Source: Cryobacterium breve (lineage in GTDB: Bacteria; Actinomycetota; Actinomycetes; Actinomycetales; Microbacteriaceae). Taken from it: DNA of 64,000 nucleotides. Both the position numbers and the translations under genes were made by a program. Positions 18,486 to 27,821 of this stretch are shown here, piece by piece. Below the pieces are notes generated by a model. It searched no databases and was not told the origin of the DNA. It saw only the letters and a program-made list of their open reading frames with translations. The stretch lies in the NCBI RefSeq assembly GCF_027594785.1, contig NZ_CP075584.1:2666001-2730000 (forward strand), given 5' to 3'. How positions within the stretch are numbered: the stretch's first letter is position 1; each line of letters opens with the position of its first letter.

Positions 18486-19442
18486 ATGCGCACCTTCTAC
18501 CCAGAACTCGAACCCTACGAAACCGGGATGCTCGAGGTCGGTGACGGGCAGTCCATCTACTGGGAGGCATCCGGCAACCCGGACGGCAAGCCTGCGGTCT
18601 ACCTGCACGGCGGCCCCGGCGGCGGATCGAGCCCCCAGCAGCGTCGCGTGTTCGACCCGGCGAAGTACCGCATCATCCTCTTCGACCAGCGTGGCTGCGG
18701 CAAAAGCACCCCGCACGCGAGCGCAGCGGATGCCGACCTCAGCACGAACACGACCTGGCACCTCGTCGCCGACATCGAACGCCTGCGCGAGCACCTCGGC
18801 ATCGACCGCTGGCAGGTCTGCGGCGGATCCTGGGGCAGCTCCCTCGGTCTCGCCTACGCCGAAACCCACCCGGAGCGGGTGACCGAGCTCATCCTGCGCG
18901 GCATCTTCACGCTGCGGCCCGTCGAACTGGACTGGTTCTACGAGGGCGGCGCCGCGGCGATCTACCCCGACCTGTGGGAGGGCTTCCTCGCCCCGGTTCC
19001 CGTCGAGGAACGCGGCAAGCTCATCGAGGCGTACGGTCGCCTGCTGCACGACCCCGACCGCTACGTGCGCGAGCGCGCCGGTGTGGCCTGGTCGACCTGG
19101 GAATCGTCGACGATCACGCTGCTGCAGCAGCCCGCGACGATCGCCCGGTTCACCGAGCCCGACTTCGCGGTCGCGTTCGCGCGCATCGAGAACCACTACT
19201 TCCGGAACCTCGGCTGGTTCGAGCCCGGGCAGCTGATCCGCGACGCCGGCCGGCTGAGCGAGATCCCCGGCGTCATCGTGCAGGGTCGCTACGACATGTG
19301 CACTCCGGCGTTCACCGCCTGGGAACTGCACAAGAACTGGCCGGAAGCCGACTTCCGCATGATCCCAGACGCCGGGCACTCCTTCGAGGAACCCGGCAAC
19401 CTCGACGCGATCATCGAAGCCACGGACCGCTTCTCCGCCTGA
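18486..19442 (+). CDS. pip: Proline iminopeptidase
   Basis: This 318-residue alpha/beta hydrolase has the closely conserved features of the enzyme: oxyanion HGGPGGGSSPQQRRVFDP, nucleophile elbow CGGSWGSSLGL, acid GRYDMCTP and base DAGHSFEEPG. It removes N-terminal proline from peptides in the cytoplasm. The start ATG follows CTCGGGAG. It is convergent with the acyltransferase gene after 15 bases, with no clear terminator. Confidence 0.92.
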   Translation: MRTFYPELEPYETGMLEVGDGQSIYWEASGNPDGKPAVYLHGGPGGGSSPQQRRVFDPAKYRIILFDQRGCGKSTPHASAADADLSTNTTWHLVADIERLREHLGIDRWQVCGGSWGSSLGLAYAETHPERVTELILRGIFTLRPVELDWFYEGGAAAIYPDLWEGFLAPVPVEERGKLIEAYGRLLHDPDRYVRERAGVAWSTWESSTITLLQQPATIARFTEPDFAVAFARIENHYFRNLGWFEPGQLIRDAGRLSEIPGVIVQGRYDMCTPAFTAWELHKNWPEADFRMIPDAGHSFEEPGNLDAIIEATDRFSA

Positions 19443-19457
19443 ACCGCGCGGGGCGGC

Positions 19458-20042
19458 TCACTCGAGCGTGAGCTGCCCATCGTGCTGCCGGTAGTGCTCA
19501 CCGGTGTCCGGGCAGACGTAGAGTCCGTCGCCGACGTGCTCGAGGGTCGCGCCGCTGCGCCCGACCCAGCCCACCCGTTCGGCGGGTACCCCGACCATGA
19601 GGGCGAAGTCGGGCACGTTCGCGGTCACGATGGCTCCGGCGGCCACCATCGCCCAGCGCCCGATCGTCAGGGGCGCGAGGCACACGGCGTGCGCCCCGAC
19701 GGATGCCCCGGTGCGCACCGTCACGCCGAGCGTCGACCGTTCACTCACCGGCCGTGCCGAACCGTCGCCGTTGATCGCGCGCGGGTGTGGGTTGTTCGTG
19801 AACACGGCCGCCGCACCGACGAAGACCCCGTCCTCGAGCAGTGCGGGTTCGTAGACGACCGCGTATTCCTGCACGATGCAATTGCGGCCCACCACAACGC
19901 CGGGTCCGACGTAGGCGCCGCGGCCGAGCATGCTGCCGGGCCCGATCCGGGCGTACTCGCGTACCTGAGCCAGGTCGGCGATGTGCGCGCCTGCGCCGAT
20001 GACCGCGCTCGGGTCCACTTCCCCCGGGGATGTGACGTTCAT
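19458..20042 (-). CDS. Left-handed beta-helix acyltransferase (sugar O-/N-acetyltransferase type)
   Basis: The 194 residues are made of hexapeptide repeats in the [LIV]Gxxxx pattern (VIGAGAHIADLAQV, RIGPGSMLGRGAYVGPGVVVGRN). An extended loop follows at FTNNPHPRAINGDGSARP, where such enzymes carry the catalytic His, and then VRTGASVGAHAVCLAPLTIG. It looks closest to WlbB/WbbJ-like enzymes that modify nucleotide sugars for surface polysaccharide. The ~30-residue tail with YVCPDTGEHYR is typical of the subgroup. No sugar genes are nearby. Confidence 0.75.
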   Translation of the reverse strand: MNVTSPGEVDPSAVIGAGAHIADLAQVREYARIGPGSMLGRGAYVGPGVVVGRNCIVQEYAVVYEPALLEDGVFVGAAAVFTNNPHPRAINGDGSARPVSERSTLGVTVRTGASVGAHAVCLAPLTIGRWAMVAAGAIVTANVPDFALMVGVPAERVGWVGRSGATLEHVGDGLYVCPDTGEHYRQHDGQLTLE

Positions 20043-20280
20043 CGCGCGCCGGCGGTCACTGTGGTGACGCGGGGTGCGATTGATCGGGGTTGACGGTGCG
20101 GGTGAGGCGATGAGGTCGTATTCACGGCAGTCCCTGTGCTCGGGTGTACAGGAGGAAGCGGACGGTACGAGGAACGGATGCGTCGTGGTCGCCGTTCCCG
20201 GCGGTCACGAACGGAACGTACCCCGCAACTGCCGCGACACGCTAGTACCCCTCGGGGGGACATCCGCTACTGTGCAAGCT

Positions 20281-21270
20281 TCACGGCGTGGCGAGCTTCA
20301 CCGAGTAGACGGGGACGAGGTTGACGGTCACCTTGCCCGTGTCCACGCCCGCCGCATCCAGCAGCCCCTTGAGAGTTGTCGTGTTGGGCACCGGGAGCGG
20401 GCCCTCGAGGCGGATGTAGACCTCGGAGTCGCGCGTGCTGACCGTGTCGACCTCCCAGCCGACCGACTGCGCCCAGGTCTCCGCGACCCGGTGGACACCC
20501 TGCTCGACAATGGCGCGCGCACTGATGCCGATGCTGGTAATGGCGAGCGGCACGCCGATCACGAGGAACATGACGGCGAGCAGGGCGATGGTGCGGCCCA
20601 TTCCCCGCTGCGCTTCGCCGGCCATGGGCTCGCGGGCGAGCCGGGTGACCCCGTAGACCGACATCACGACGACGCCCGTGCCGATGATGGCGACGACGTT
20701 GGTGACGAAGAGCAGCAGGGCGCCGAGTGACTGGGTGATCGAGCCGGATTCGAGGGTGAGGCCGGCCACGGCGAGCGGGGGCACGAGCGAGATTGCGATC
20801 GCGACGCCGGGCAGCGTGTCCGAGATGTCCTTGCGCACGAGCGCGACGGAGCCGACCACGCCGGTGCCGAGGGCCGCAAGCAGGTCGATCAGGCCCGGGG
20901 TCACCCGGGCGGACACCTGCGCGTTCGTGTCGGCGAGCACGTCATTGACAACGAGGTAGCCGACGGCATACCCGACCGCGACTGCAGTTGCGGCGCCCGC
21001 GACGACCAGGAGCAGCGAGCGGATGAGGTTCGCCCGGTCCCCGATCACGGTCGCGAGCATGGTGCCCATGATCGGGGTCATCAGCGGGGCGACGATCATC
21101 GCACCGATCACGGTCGCCGTGGAGTCGCCGACGATTCCGGCCGAGGCGATGACCGCGGACAGCACGAGCAGCATCCAGAAGCGGCTGTAGCGGCTGCGCA
21201 CGTCCGGGCCGTCGAAGAACACCGACGCGCGCATATTGGCGACGGTGTTGAAGCGGGCCTCATCGAGCAT
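20281..21270 (-). CDS. DUF389 (TIGR00341-type) membrane protein
   Basis: This 329-residue protein has the DUF389 hallmark VIGAMIVAPLMTPIMGTMLATV around residues 55-78 and about seven hydrophobic segments up to residue 250. A soluble alpha/beta domain (~255-329) follows. The molecular function of the family is unknown; it sits in the cytoplasmic membrane. It is divergent from the Nudix gene, with a 150-base shared upstream region. The 238 bases between it and the acyltransferase gene show no gene or strong structure. Confidence 0.8.
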   Translation of the reverse strand: MLDEARFNTVANMRASVFFDGPDVRSRYSRFWMLLVLSAVIASAGIVGDSTATVIGAMIVAPLMTPIMGTMLATVIGDRANLIRSLLLVVAGAATAVAVGYAVGYLVVNDVLADTNAQVSARVTPGLIDLLAALGTGVVGSVALVRKDISDTLPGVAIAISLVPPLAVAGLTLESGSITQSLGALLLFVTNVVAIIGTGVVVMSVYGVTRLAREPMAGEAQRGMGRTIALLAVMFLVIGVPLAITSIGISARAIVEQGVHRVAETWAQSVGWEVDTVSTRDSEVYIRLEGPLPVPNTTTLKGLLDAAGVDTGKVTVNLVPVYSVKLATP

Positions 21271-21420
21271 GGTGCCGCCCTCCCGCGGTCGCGAGGCCTG
21301 GTTTGCGGGACGTCGGTGGGGACATGCAGTGATCCTAGGGAAGATCCCGGGTCAGCGGCAGGGGCACTTCAGGAGTTGCCCGATGGTGTCGCCGACGCGC
21401 GGCACCGTACGTTGGTAGGC

Positions 21421-22102
21421 ATGACTCCTCTTCCGACCCTTCCCATACCCGGCCGGCCCGGCGAGGATGCCCCGGACGGTCGGGGCAGAACCGGCCTGGA
21501 TCGGGTCGGTGCCGACCTGCATGGGAACCCTGACGTCACCGTCGACCGTGTCGAGGTGACCTCCGACGGCTGGCATGTCCTGCGCCGCACGACCTTCCGG
21601 TACCGCGGACGCAATGGGCAGCAAACCAGCCAGCAGCGCGAAACCTACGACCGCGGCAACGGCGCCACGATCCTGCTCTACGACCCGGATCGCAAGACCG
21701 TCCTGCTGACACGCCAGTTCCGGTACCCCGCGTACGTCAACGATCACCCCGACGGAATGCTCATCGAAACCGCGGCCGGCCTGCTCGACGAGGACTCGCC
21801 CGAGGTCGCGATCCGCAGGGAGGCGAGCGAGGAACTCGGCGTGGCGGTCGGGGAGCCTGCGGCACGTGTTCGACCTGTACATGAGTCCGGGTTCGGTCAC
21901 CGAGCGCGTGCACTTCTACGTCGCCGCCTACGGCCCGTCCGACCGGGTGTCACCGGGGGGCGGCCTGCCCGAAGAAGGCGAGGAGATCGAAGTCCTCGAG
22001 ATCCCCGCCAGTGACGCCCTGGCCATGGTCGCCGACGGCCGTATCGTCGATGGCAAGACCGTGCTCCTCCTGCAGTGGGCCGCCCTGGCCGGTCTGCTCT
22101 GA
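21421..22102 (+). CDS. Nudix hydrolase, NudK/ADP-sugar pyrophosphatase type (one frameshift in sequence)
   Basis: ATG 21421 begins a ~226-residue protein. The Nudix box is GLLDEDSPEVAIRREASEEL. Its spacing is that of NudK, but the first box glutamate position is Ser; the REASEEL metal ligands are intact. The frame breaks at 21853-21858 (GAGCCT); removing one C gives VGELRHVFDLYMSPGSVTERV, after which PEEGEEIEVLEIP continues normally to TGA 22100-22102. Family members cleave GDP-mannose or ADP-ribose. The GNGATILLYDPDRKTVLLTRQFRYP stretch supports the NudK branch. Confidence 0.85.
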
Positions 22103-22170
22103 CCCGAGCGGCGAGACTCCAGAAATCCGTCGCACCTCTTCTGACGTCAGGTTCGAACACGGCCCGACGG

Positions 22171-22407
22171 TCACACGCCTGGGACTTCGGCAAACTCCTT
22201 CTTCGTAGAGGTGTACCAATCCATCGACTGCTTCGGGTGCCTCCAACGAGCTTTCATTTCGTTGTGGGCTTGCTCGTGGGTGGCGTCTCCGGCTTTGACC
22301 GCGTCCTTGAGGTGGCGGTTCTGGGCCTTGATGACGTCATCGGCGGTCTCGCCGTGCAGCGGTTGATCGCACGGTCCACCCAGCTGGCGGCATGTCATGG
22401 TCTTCAT
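22171..22407 (-). CDS. DUF1059 family small protein
   Basis: This 78-residue protein starts MKTMTCRQLGGPCDQPLHGE and has a central HLKDAVKAGDATHEQA region, the layout of DUF1059 proteins, which are short cytoplasmic proteins of unknown function. Two cysteines near the N-terminus are conserved in the family. It lies 105 bases downstream of the ECF sigma gene on the same strand and could belong to its regulon or operon. Confidence 0.75.
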   Translation of the reverse strand: MKTMTCRQLGGPCDQPLHGETADDVIKAQNRHLKDAVKAGDATHEQAHNEMKARWRHPKQSMDWYTSTKKEFAEVPGV

Positions 22408-22512
22408 CGGTTCGGGTCCTCACTGTCAAGGCGGTCCCCGTTTGAGGCCCGCTACCTATATGACGATCGATCGGCTCCAAGTGTGACCGCTGACGTGGTC
22501 GACGGTCGCAGG

Positions 22513-23358
22513 TCAAGCTCGGCTCGCTCCCGCTTCACGCCGGATGATGTGTTCCAGGACTGCCGGATCGGCGCGGAAGTCGATTCGAGACACGACGCCG
22601 TCGAGGACCGTGAAGTCAAACGCAACACGGGGGGCACCGCGATGAAACCATGCGGCCCCTGCGCGCCCGTCGATGAATACGGGGAGAGCGGCCTTGGCTG
22701 CGCCGTTGAACATCGTCGCCACCGCGGTCCGCCCTTCGATCCGAGACGGTGTCCCCTCCGCTATGGCCGCGTCGTCACCGACGACCAGTACGTCCGGTGC
22801 CAGCAGCTTCACGAGTTGCTCGAAATCGCCTTGCCGCGAGGCGGCGAGGAATGCGTCCACGACTTTCCAGTCGGCGCGGCCGTGCTCCTGGCTCTGCGGG
22901 CGGATCTTGCTTCGCGCCCTCGAAGCGAGCTTGCGTGCAGCGGCTGGAGTGCTCCCGAGGATGGCGGCGATCGTGGGAAAGTCAATGCTGAAGCTGTCGT
23001 GAAGGACGAAGGCGACACGCTCCGCAGGCGTGAGGCGGTCAAGCACCACCTGGAGGGCGATCCCGACAGTGTCGGCGAGGGCGAGCTCATCCGCTGGATC
23101 GGCGGTTCGCGACGGGGCCTCGAGGTCGTCAACGAGAATTGGTTTCTCGGCGCGCAGTCTGTCCAGGCACAGCCGTGTCGTGACCGTGGTCAGCCAGGCC
23201 GGCAGGTTGTCGATCGCGGCCTCTGTGGCGTGCAGTCGCAGCCAGGCCTGCTGGACGATGTCCTCGGCCTCCGCGCCATCGCGCAGGATGCGTCCGGCAA
23301 TACGCAACAGACGGGGACGTTCACGCTCGAAAACTTCTGTCTTGTCCATGATCATCAC
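22513..23358 (-). CDS. ECF41-type RNA polymerase sigma factor (SigJ-like)
   Basis: This 281-residue protein has sigma region 2 (ILRDGAEAEDIVQQAWLRL, NLPAWLTTVTTRLCLDRLR) and region 4 (DRLTPAERVAFVLHDSF ... TPAAARKLASRARSKI). A SnoaL-like C-terminal extension (~165-275) carries VVGDDAAIAEG at the place of the ECF41 regulatory loop. In this group the C-terminal domain regulates the factor in place of an anti-sigma protein. A start at MDKTEVF (residue 4) is also possible. ECF41 factors usually drive adjacent redox genes; here the neighbour is DUF1059. Confidence 0.87.
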   Translation of the reverse strand: MMIMDKTEVFERERPRLLRIAGRILRDGAEAEDIVQQAWLRLHATEAAIDNLPAWLTTVTTRLCLDRLRAEKPILVDDLEAPSRTADPADELALADTVGIALQVVLDRLTPAERVAFVLHDSFSIDFPTIAAILGSTPAAARKLASRARSKIRPQSQEHGRADWKVVDAFLAASRQGDFEQLVKLLAPDVLVVGDDAAIAEGTPSRIEGRTAVATMFNGAAKAALPVFIDGRAGAAWFHRGAPRVAFDFTVLDGVVSRIDFRADPAVLEHIIRREAGASRA

Positions 23359-23431
23359 GCTTTCAGTGGAGTTCTCATGTTAAAGGGTGAGGTCCGACCG
23401 CTACCGAACGGCCGCGTCACGTCTAACTCGC

Positions 23432-23503
23432 GCCGAGAATCGCCGTAAGCGCCGAGTAACCACGTTGCGCCGGCGATTCTCGGCCTCATCGGCGATTCTC
23501 GGC
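23432..23503. repeat. Palindromic element with duplicated right arm (family shared with 57963-58032)
   Basis: GCCGAGAATCGCCG (23432-23445) is a perfect 14-base inverted repeat of CGGCGATTCTCGGC at 23471-23484. The right arm is repeated directly at 23490-23503. The element lies in the gap between the sigma-factor start and the lipoprotein gene. Its arms differ in two positions from those of the repeat at 57963-58032, and both contain AGCGCCGAG. Confidence 0.7.
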
Positions 23504-23607
23504 GACGGATGCGGTGGGGAGGTCGTGTCCCGGCTTGGTGCCGTCGGTAGGGTTCGAGGAGGCAGGGTGTCTATGGGGGGCAACCATTAGCTGGTTGGAG
23601 GCAGAAA

Positions 23608-24087
23608 ATGAATCGTGGACCGTCGTTCGCGCTCGCTTCGTTGGTGCTTGCGGTATTGGCGCTGAGCGCCTGTTCGTCAACGCCCGGCGTCGTCGCTACA
23701 CCGACAGTCGCAGGGGGAGCGATCGAGCTGGCCGTTTCGCAGACCTGCGCCGCGAGTTCAGATCTCCACTGCGTTGCGGTCAATGGTGAGAACGTAGTGC
23801 TCCCATCTGCCTTCGAACGCGCAGGCGTTGGGGATGCCGTCGTGGCCGAAGTGGAGGGGCGCAATGCGGTTGACGTGACGTTCAGCGAAGAGGGGTCCGT
23901 GGTCTTTCGCGCGCTCACCGAGAAAGCCGCAGGGGCGGGAAGCACCGCGCGCCTGGTCATGCGGATCGGCGGAGAGCTGAAAGCCGCGGTTGTGGTGATG
24001 CAAGCGATGGAGGGCGATCAGGTTCAGATTGGTCTGTCGCCGGACGACAACGCCCAGGGCGTCGTCGATCTGATTCGCAGGGGCTGA
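23608..24087 (+). CDS. Putative lipoprotein
   Basis: This 159-residue protein has a lipoprotein signal with lipobox LSAC (Cys about residue 22) followed by a short Ser/Thr/Pro stretch and a ~130-residue all-beta-looking domain. No recognised family. It probably sits on the outer face of the membrane. Two cysteines (QTCAASSDLHC) could form a disulfide. It is convergent with the LysR gene. Confidence 0.65.
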   Translation: MNRGPSFALASLVLAVLALSACSSTPGVVATPTVAGGAIELAVSQTCAASSDLHCVAVNGENVVLPSAFERAGVGDAVVAEVEGRNAVDVTFSEEGSVVFRALTEKAAGAGSTARLVMRIGGELKAAVVVMQAMEGDQVQIGLSPDDNAQGVVDLIRRG

Positions 24088-24090
24088 AAA

Positions 24091-24125
24091 GGCCCCTCGG
24101 CTACTGATTCACTGGTCCGAGGGCC
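24091..24125. terminator. Bidirectional hairpin between lipoprotein and LysR genes
   Basis: GGCCCCTCGG (24091-24100) pairs with CCGAGGGCC (24117-24125) with a single bulge. It lies 3 bases after the lipoprotein stop, is preceded by AAAA and is placed between convergent genes. It is a plausible terminator for both. Confidence 0.55.
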
Positions 24126-24135
24126 CGGGTGGAGT

Positions 24136-25038
24136 TCACCTCGTGAGCGTCTCGGCTATCGCCTTGATCTGGGCCAGGACCGCCTGCGCATTGGTGCGCT
24201 CGAGGGTTTCCGGTCGGGCAAGGCAATCGATGTGCCGTCCGAGGCCGGGGTGGGACAGCGGACGAAGGACCAACTCCGGATGCTCGCGCAGGTCGGTCGT
24301 GTACCGAGGCATCAGCGCGACGCATCCGCTCGCTTCGACGACGGACGCGGCTACCGAGAACTCGTTGATTCGGTGCAGGATTCGGGCCTCGTCCCCTCCG
24401 ATTCCCGCGATCAGGGCGAGAGCCTGCGTGAGCGGGAAACCGTCGTGCACCGCCACCCACTCCTCGCCCTGAAGATCAGCCGGCTCGATCGCCGCTTTCG
24501 ACGCGAGGCGGTGATCGTGGCGAACCGCGATGTCCAGGGGCTCGTACAGGAGGTGTTCCACCCGGACCGACTCCGGCCATGAGGGACTGCCGACCAGCCG
24601 ATGGGCGAGCACAAGATCATGATCGGTGGTGAGTAGGGGGAAGTCCTCCTGAGCAACATCGAAATCGCTCAGCCGAACGCCGGGCAGGTCAGGCCTGACG
24701 CAGGCGGCGATCAAGGGTCCGAAGACGGCCAGGCCCACACTGTGGAAGGCGGTCACGGAAACGGTGCCCCGGTGATCGCCCTGGAACCGTGCCACCGCCT
24801 GCGCGGCGCGTTCGAGTGCCACTTCGACGTCGATCGCGGCGAGAGCGAGGGCGCGCCCGGCATCCGTGAGTGCCGTCCGTCGGCCATCCCGGAAGGTCAA
24901 AGGAGCGGGCGATTGACGCTGCAGGGCGCTGATCTGCTGCGAAACCGACGACGGCGTGACGTGCAGCGCCGCTGCGACGGCGGCGATGCTGCCGCGGTCG
25001 CCCAGCTCTCTCAACGCCCGAAGCTGACCGAGTTCCAT
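24136..25038 (-). CDS. LysR-family transcriptional regulator
   Basis: The 300 residues begin MELGQLRALRELGDRGSIAAV with a winged helix-turn-helix (ALHVTPSSVSQQISALQ). A periplasmic-binding-like effector domain (~90-295) follows. It is divergent from an EamA transporter gene, the classical arrangement in which the LysR protein controls both. A candidate operator lies in the 72-base gap. The effector is unknown. Confidence 0.85.
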   Translation of the reverse strand: MELGQLRALRELGDRGSIAAVAAALHVTPSSVSQQISALQRQSPAPLTFRDGRRTALTDAGRALALAAIDVEVALERAAQAVARFQGDHRGTVSVTAFHSVGLAVFGPLIAACVRPDLPGVRLSDFDVAQEDFPLLTTDHDLVLAHRLVGSPSWPESVRVEHLLYEPLDIAVRHDHRLASKAAIEPADLQGEEWVAVHDGFPLTQALALIAGIGGDEARILHRINEFSVAASVVEASGCVALMPRYTTDLREHPELVLRPLSHPGLGRHIDCLARPETLERTNAQAVLAQIKAIAETLTR

Positions 25039-25110
25039 AAGTTGAAACTAATGCATGTGACACCAAAGCACTCTCTTGTATTACGCGATGGCAGACCGGA
25101 CGATGGAGGA
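25039..25110. promoter_or_regulatory. Shared LysR / EamA control region
   Basis: The 72 bases between the divergent starts are A/T-richer than the flanks and include GTTGAAACTAATGCATGTGA (about 25042-25061). This holds T-N11-A type spacing expected of LysR sites. The assignment rests on position and composition only. Confidence 0.4.
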
Positions 25111-26053
25111 ATGCCCGCCCTCCTCAGTCGATTCCGCGTCGACCTGCTCCTGCTCCTGGTCGCCGCCGCCTGGGGGTCGACCTACCTCGTCGCCAAAGAA
25201 CTGGTCACGCCCCAATCCGTCGTCGCCCTGCTCGCAACACGGATGCTGCTCGCAGCGGCCATCATGGCGGCCCTCGTTGCCGTCCGTCGGCACCGGATCA
25301 CGGCAGCGGAGCCTGAGATCCGGGATGCTGCTCGGGACCCTGCTGGCTGCCGTGTTCGCCTTCGAAACCTTCGGGATCGCCCACACCTCGGCCACGAACG
25401 CCGGACTCATCATCAGCCTGACGATCGTGTTCACCCCGATTCTCGATTCCGCGATATCCGATCGACGTCTGCCCGGCAGGTTCTTCCAGGCCGCGGTCAT
25501 TGCCATCGGTGGCGTCGTCCTGCTCGCCAGTGGCGGCGTCTTCCAGGCGCCAAACCTCGGCGACCTGCTCGTGCTCGCCGCGGCCATCATCCGCGCCGTT
25601 CACGTCACGTCGATGTCCAAGCTCACGGGCAATGCTCCGATGAACTCGTTTCACCTCACCACGGTGCAGCTGTCCACCTGCGCGATGCTCTTCTCGGCGG
25701 TGTCACTGTTCTACGGTGACTCGATCCCGCACTTCCTGGCCCGTCTCGACCCCGGACGTACGATGCTGTTTCTCTACCTCGTCGTCGCGTGCACTGTCTT
25801 CGCGTTCCTGATCCAGACCTGGGCCGTCCGACGCACCTCGCCCTCGAGAGTGAGCCTCCTCCTCGGAACCGAGCCGGTCTGGGCTGCAATCGTCGGAATC
25901 ACCGTCGCTCATGACCCGGTGGCCCTCGCCGGATACCTCGGTATCGCCCTCATCCTCGCGGGCACGGCGTGGGGCCGGTCCATCGAGCAACGGCATCGCC
26001 TCGCCCCGGCAGCCGGCATTGATCCGCGTCCGGTACCGGCTGGCCGGAGCTGA
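25111..26053 (+). CDS. EamA/DMT-family transporter (one frameshift in sequence)
   Basis: ATG 25111 opens MPALLSRFRVDLLLLLVAAAW; an upstream ATG near 25053 in the same frame is possible, because the GGAGGA next to ATG 25111 is too close to be ideal. The protein has about ten membrane segments in two EamA halves (WGSTYLVAKELVTPQSVV; SLLLGTEPVWAAIVG). The frame breaks at 25309-25314 (GAGCCT). Removing one C gives ITAAELRSGMLLGTLLAAVF and a ~314-residue protein, normal for the family. Probably an exporter controlled by the divergent LysR protein. Confidence 0.85.
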
Positions 26054-26129
26054 AGTCGTGCACGACGGCATCCGCACCCGACGGACGGCGACTCCACATG
26101 GCCACGGTCCCACTCGCGGGCCATGTGGG

Positions 26130-26558
26130 TCAGGAGTGTGGTTTGTCCGGACGTTCCATCCAGGTCTCAGGTGCTGCCACGCCGGTGAATCCGAATTTGG
26201 CGTACAGGCCGTGAGCGTCAGCGGTGGCGAGAGCGATCCGGCGCAGCCCGAGGGGTCGGCAGTCTTCGACGATGCCCGCGATGAGCATTTCCCCGAGGCC
26301 CTGTCCGCGAACCTCTGGGTCGACGAAAACATCACACAGCCACGCAAATGTCACCCCGTCGGTGATCATCCGGGCGTAGGCGACCTGCCGGCCCGATTCG
26401 GTGTCGTAGATGCCGAAATTGCGTGAGCCGTCGATCGCCGCGTCCTGTCGGGAACGGGAGCGCCCAGGTGCCCAATAGGACTGCTCGCTGATCCAGCGAT
26501 GGACCGTGTCCCGGTCGATCTCGGCGGCATCCGGGGAAAACCGATAGTGAGCAGTCAT
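26130..26558 (-). CDS. GNAT-family N-acetyltransferase
   Basis: I start at ATG 26558 (MTAHYRFSPDAAEIDRD); the open frame upstream is not conserved and runs into element remnants. The 142 residues contain the acetyl-CoA loop VDPEVRGQGLGEMLIAGI and the C-terminal LYAKFGFTGV typical of GNAT enzymes. W and Y residues near the N-terminus (WISEQSYWAPGRS) mark the subfamily that includes small-molecule acetyltransferases. The substrate is unknown. Confidence 0.85.
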   Translation of the reverse strand: MTAHYRFSPDAAEIDRDTVHRWISEQSYWAPGRSRSRQDAAIDGSRNFGIYDTESGRQVAYARMITDGVTFAWLCDVFVDPEVRGQGLGEMLIAGIVEDCRPLGLRRIALATADAHGLYAKFGFTGVAAPETWMERPDKPHS

Positions 26559-26688
26559 GCCTTCATCTAACCGGTCACTAGCGCGGCGAGTGGCATTCCC
26601 GTCGCAACGCAGCACGACCTGACGCATAGGGTCGCAGAGATGCTGGGACGAACCAGCACCGCACTGAGCGCAATGCGTCCATGGGGTT

Positions 26689-26789
26689 GTGGCCCCCAGT
26701 CGTGGCGTTTCAAGAATGAGGAGTACAGCGGCATTCGCAAGGACAAGCGTGAGACCCGACGAGCCGATGATGACGCAGATCCACCGAGC
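26689..26789 (+). pseudogene. Internally deleted remnant of the NERD-gene locus (older element)
   Basis: Four short blocks appear here in the same order as in the intact locus further right. GTGGCCCCCAGTCGTGG matches 31626-31642. GCGTTTCAAGAATGAG matches 31688-31703, the upstream region and start of the NERD gene. CGCAAGGACAAGCGTGAGAC matches 31996-32015. A block around CAGATCCACCGAGC matches about 32547-32579, the gene's end. The DNA between the blocks is missing. This is the scar of a second copy of the element, reduced by deletions. Confidence 0.7.
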
Positions 26790-27071
26790 GGGATTGACCG
26801 GCCCAAGGTTCCCTCTCTGGGCCAAGACGAGAGGCGCGTGGCACGCGAGACGCTAGTTCTTTAGCGGGGGTGAGGAATCGCGACAATGGGCTGGCTCGAT
26901 GCCGCCGCAACAATCGTTTTGTGCCCGCGCCTGCGTTCTTGTTCGAGTCGATCGACCGATATGTTTGGCGGAAGAGCCCAGCCTTCGCTGATCAACTTCT
27001 CGATCGCGGAATGGAACCCGTGGACGGAAGCTCACGCGACCACGTACTACAAAGCGTTTGGAGTGCGTGCG

Positions 27072-27719
27072 ATGGCGACTGATTCAGGTCAGGCAGATGG
27101 TAGCGAACGTCCGGTTGCTCGTGGGCGGAGACGGGCGCTCGTTGGCGTCCTGATCACATTGGTCACGGTCGGTGCTGTGCTGCTGTTAGTCGGGCACTTC
27201 TTGGGGCGTGGGTTCATTTTGACCCTGATCGGAGTTGCGGCGCTGTCATGCATCGTCTTGTTTAACCAGTGGCACGTCATGACTGAGATGCGCACTGCGA
27301 TGTGCCAAGTCGATCCGGGGGCGACGGTAATTCTTGGTCAGCTGGCCCGCACTTCGCCCTCTCCCGCGATGATTGCTGGCTTCCACGCAAGCTCTTCGAC
27401 CACCAAAAGCACGTGGCAGATGGGAATTTCGATCCGGACGAACTCTGTGGAGATGTGGGCGTGGGACAGTCGAACTCCCCGTCGTGCCGTGCGGATTGCG
27501 CGTTCCTCGATCCGGTCGGTCACTATCGATTGGGACTACGTAATGACGCTTCCCCGCGATTGTCTGCGCATTGAGTGGACCGATCACGGAACAACTCAAT
27601 GGATCAAGTTCGCACCTATCGACGTGGACCGAACACTCCTCGGATTCATGAAGGACGCAGCGCTCGAACAGGTTGCAGCCGAGTTGCGAAATGCGACCAC
27701 GGGATCGCGGACCGAATGA
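27072..27719 (+). CDS. Two-helix membrane protein of the element family, copy 1
   Basis: ATG 27072 gives 215 residues: a basic N-terminus, two membrane helices (about 28-48 and 51-70), then a ~145-residue cytoplasmic domain with DPGATVILGQLARTSPSP and TIDWDYVMTLPRD. It is highly similar along its whole length to the gene at 35770-36417, and DNA similarity starts about 160 bases before the ATG. The protein family is not recognised. It abuts the left att copy exactly as the paralog abuts the right one, so it is probably the right end of an older, mostly deleted element. Confidence 0.65.
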   Translation: MATDSGQADGSERPVARGRRRALVGVLITLVTVGAVLLLVGHFLGRGFILTLIGVAALSCIVLFNQWHVMTEMRTAMCQVDPGATVILGQLARTSPSPAMIAGFHASSSTTKSTWQMGISIRTNSVEMWAWDSRTPRRAVRIARSSIRSVTIDWDYVMTLPRDCLRIEWTDHGTTQWIKFAPIDVDRTLLGFMKDAALEQVAAELRNATTGSRTE

Positions 27720-27821
27720 CCGTATGGCGTCGGCAGCCAGTCGGGCCACAGGTTCTGGCAGAGCGGATGATCGCGCACAAGAGCGACAACGCGCAAAAGC
27801 CGATTTCGAGGCCGGAGAAAA

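Noticed and set aside
24419..24430. AGGCTC-type motif in the LysR gene as another indel
   Set aside because: The LysR frame (PLTQALALIAGIGG) is continuous through it, so here GAGCCT is genuine sequence.
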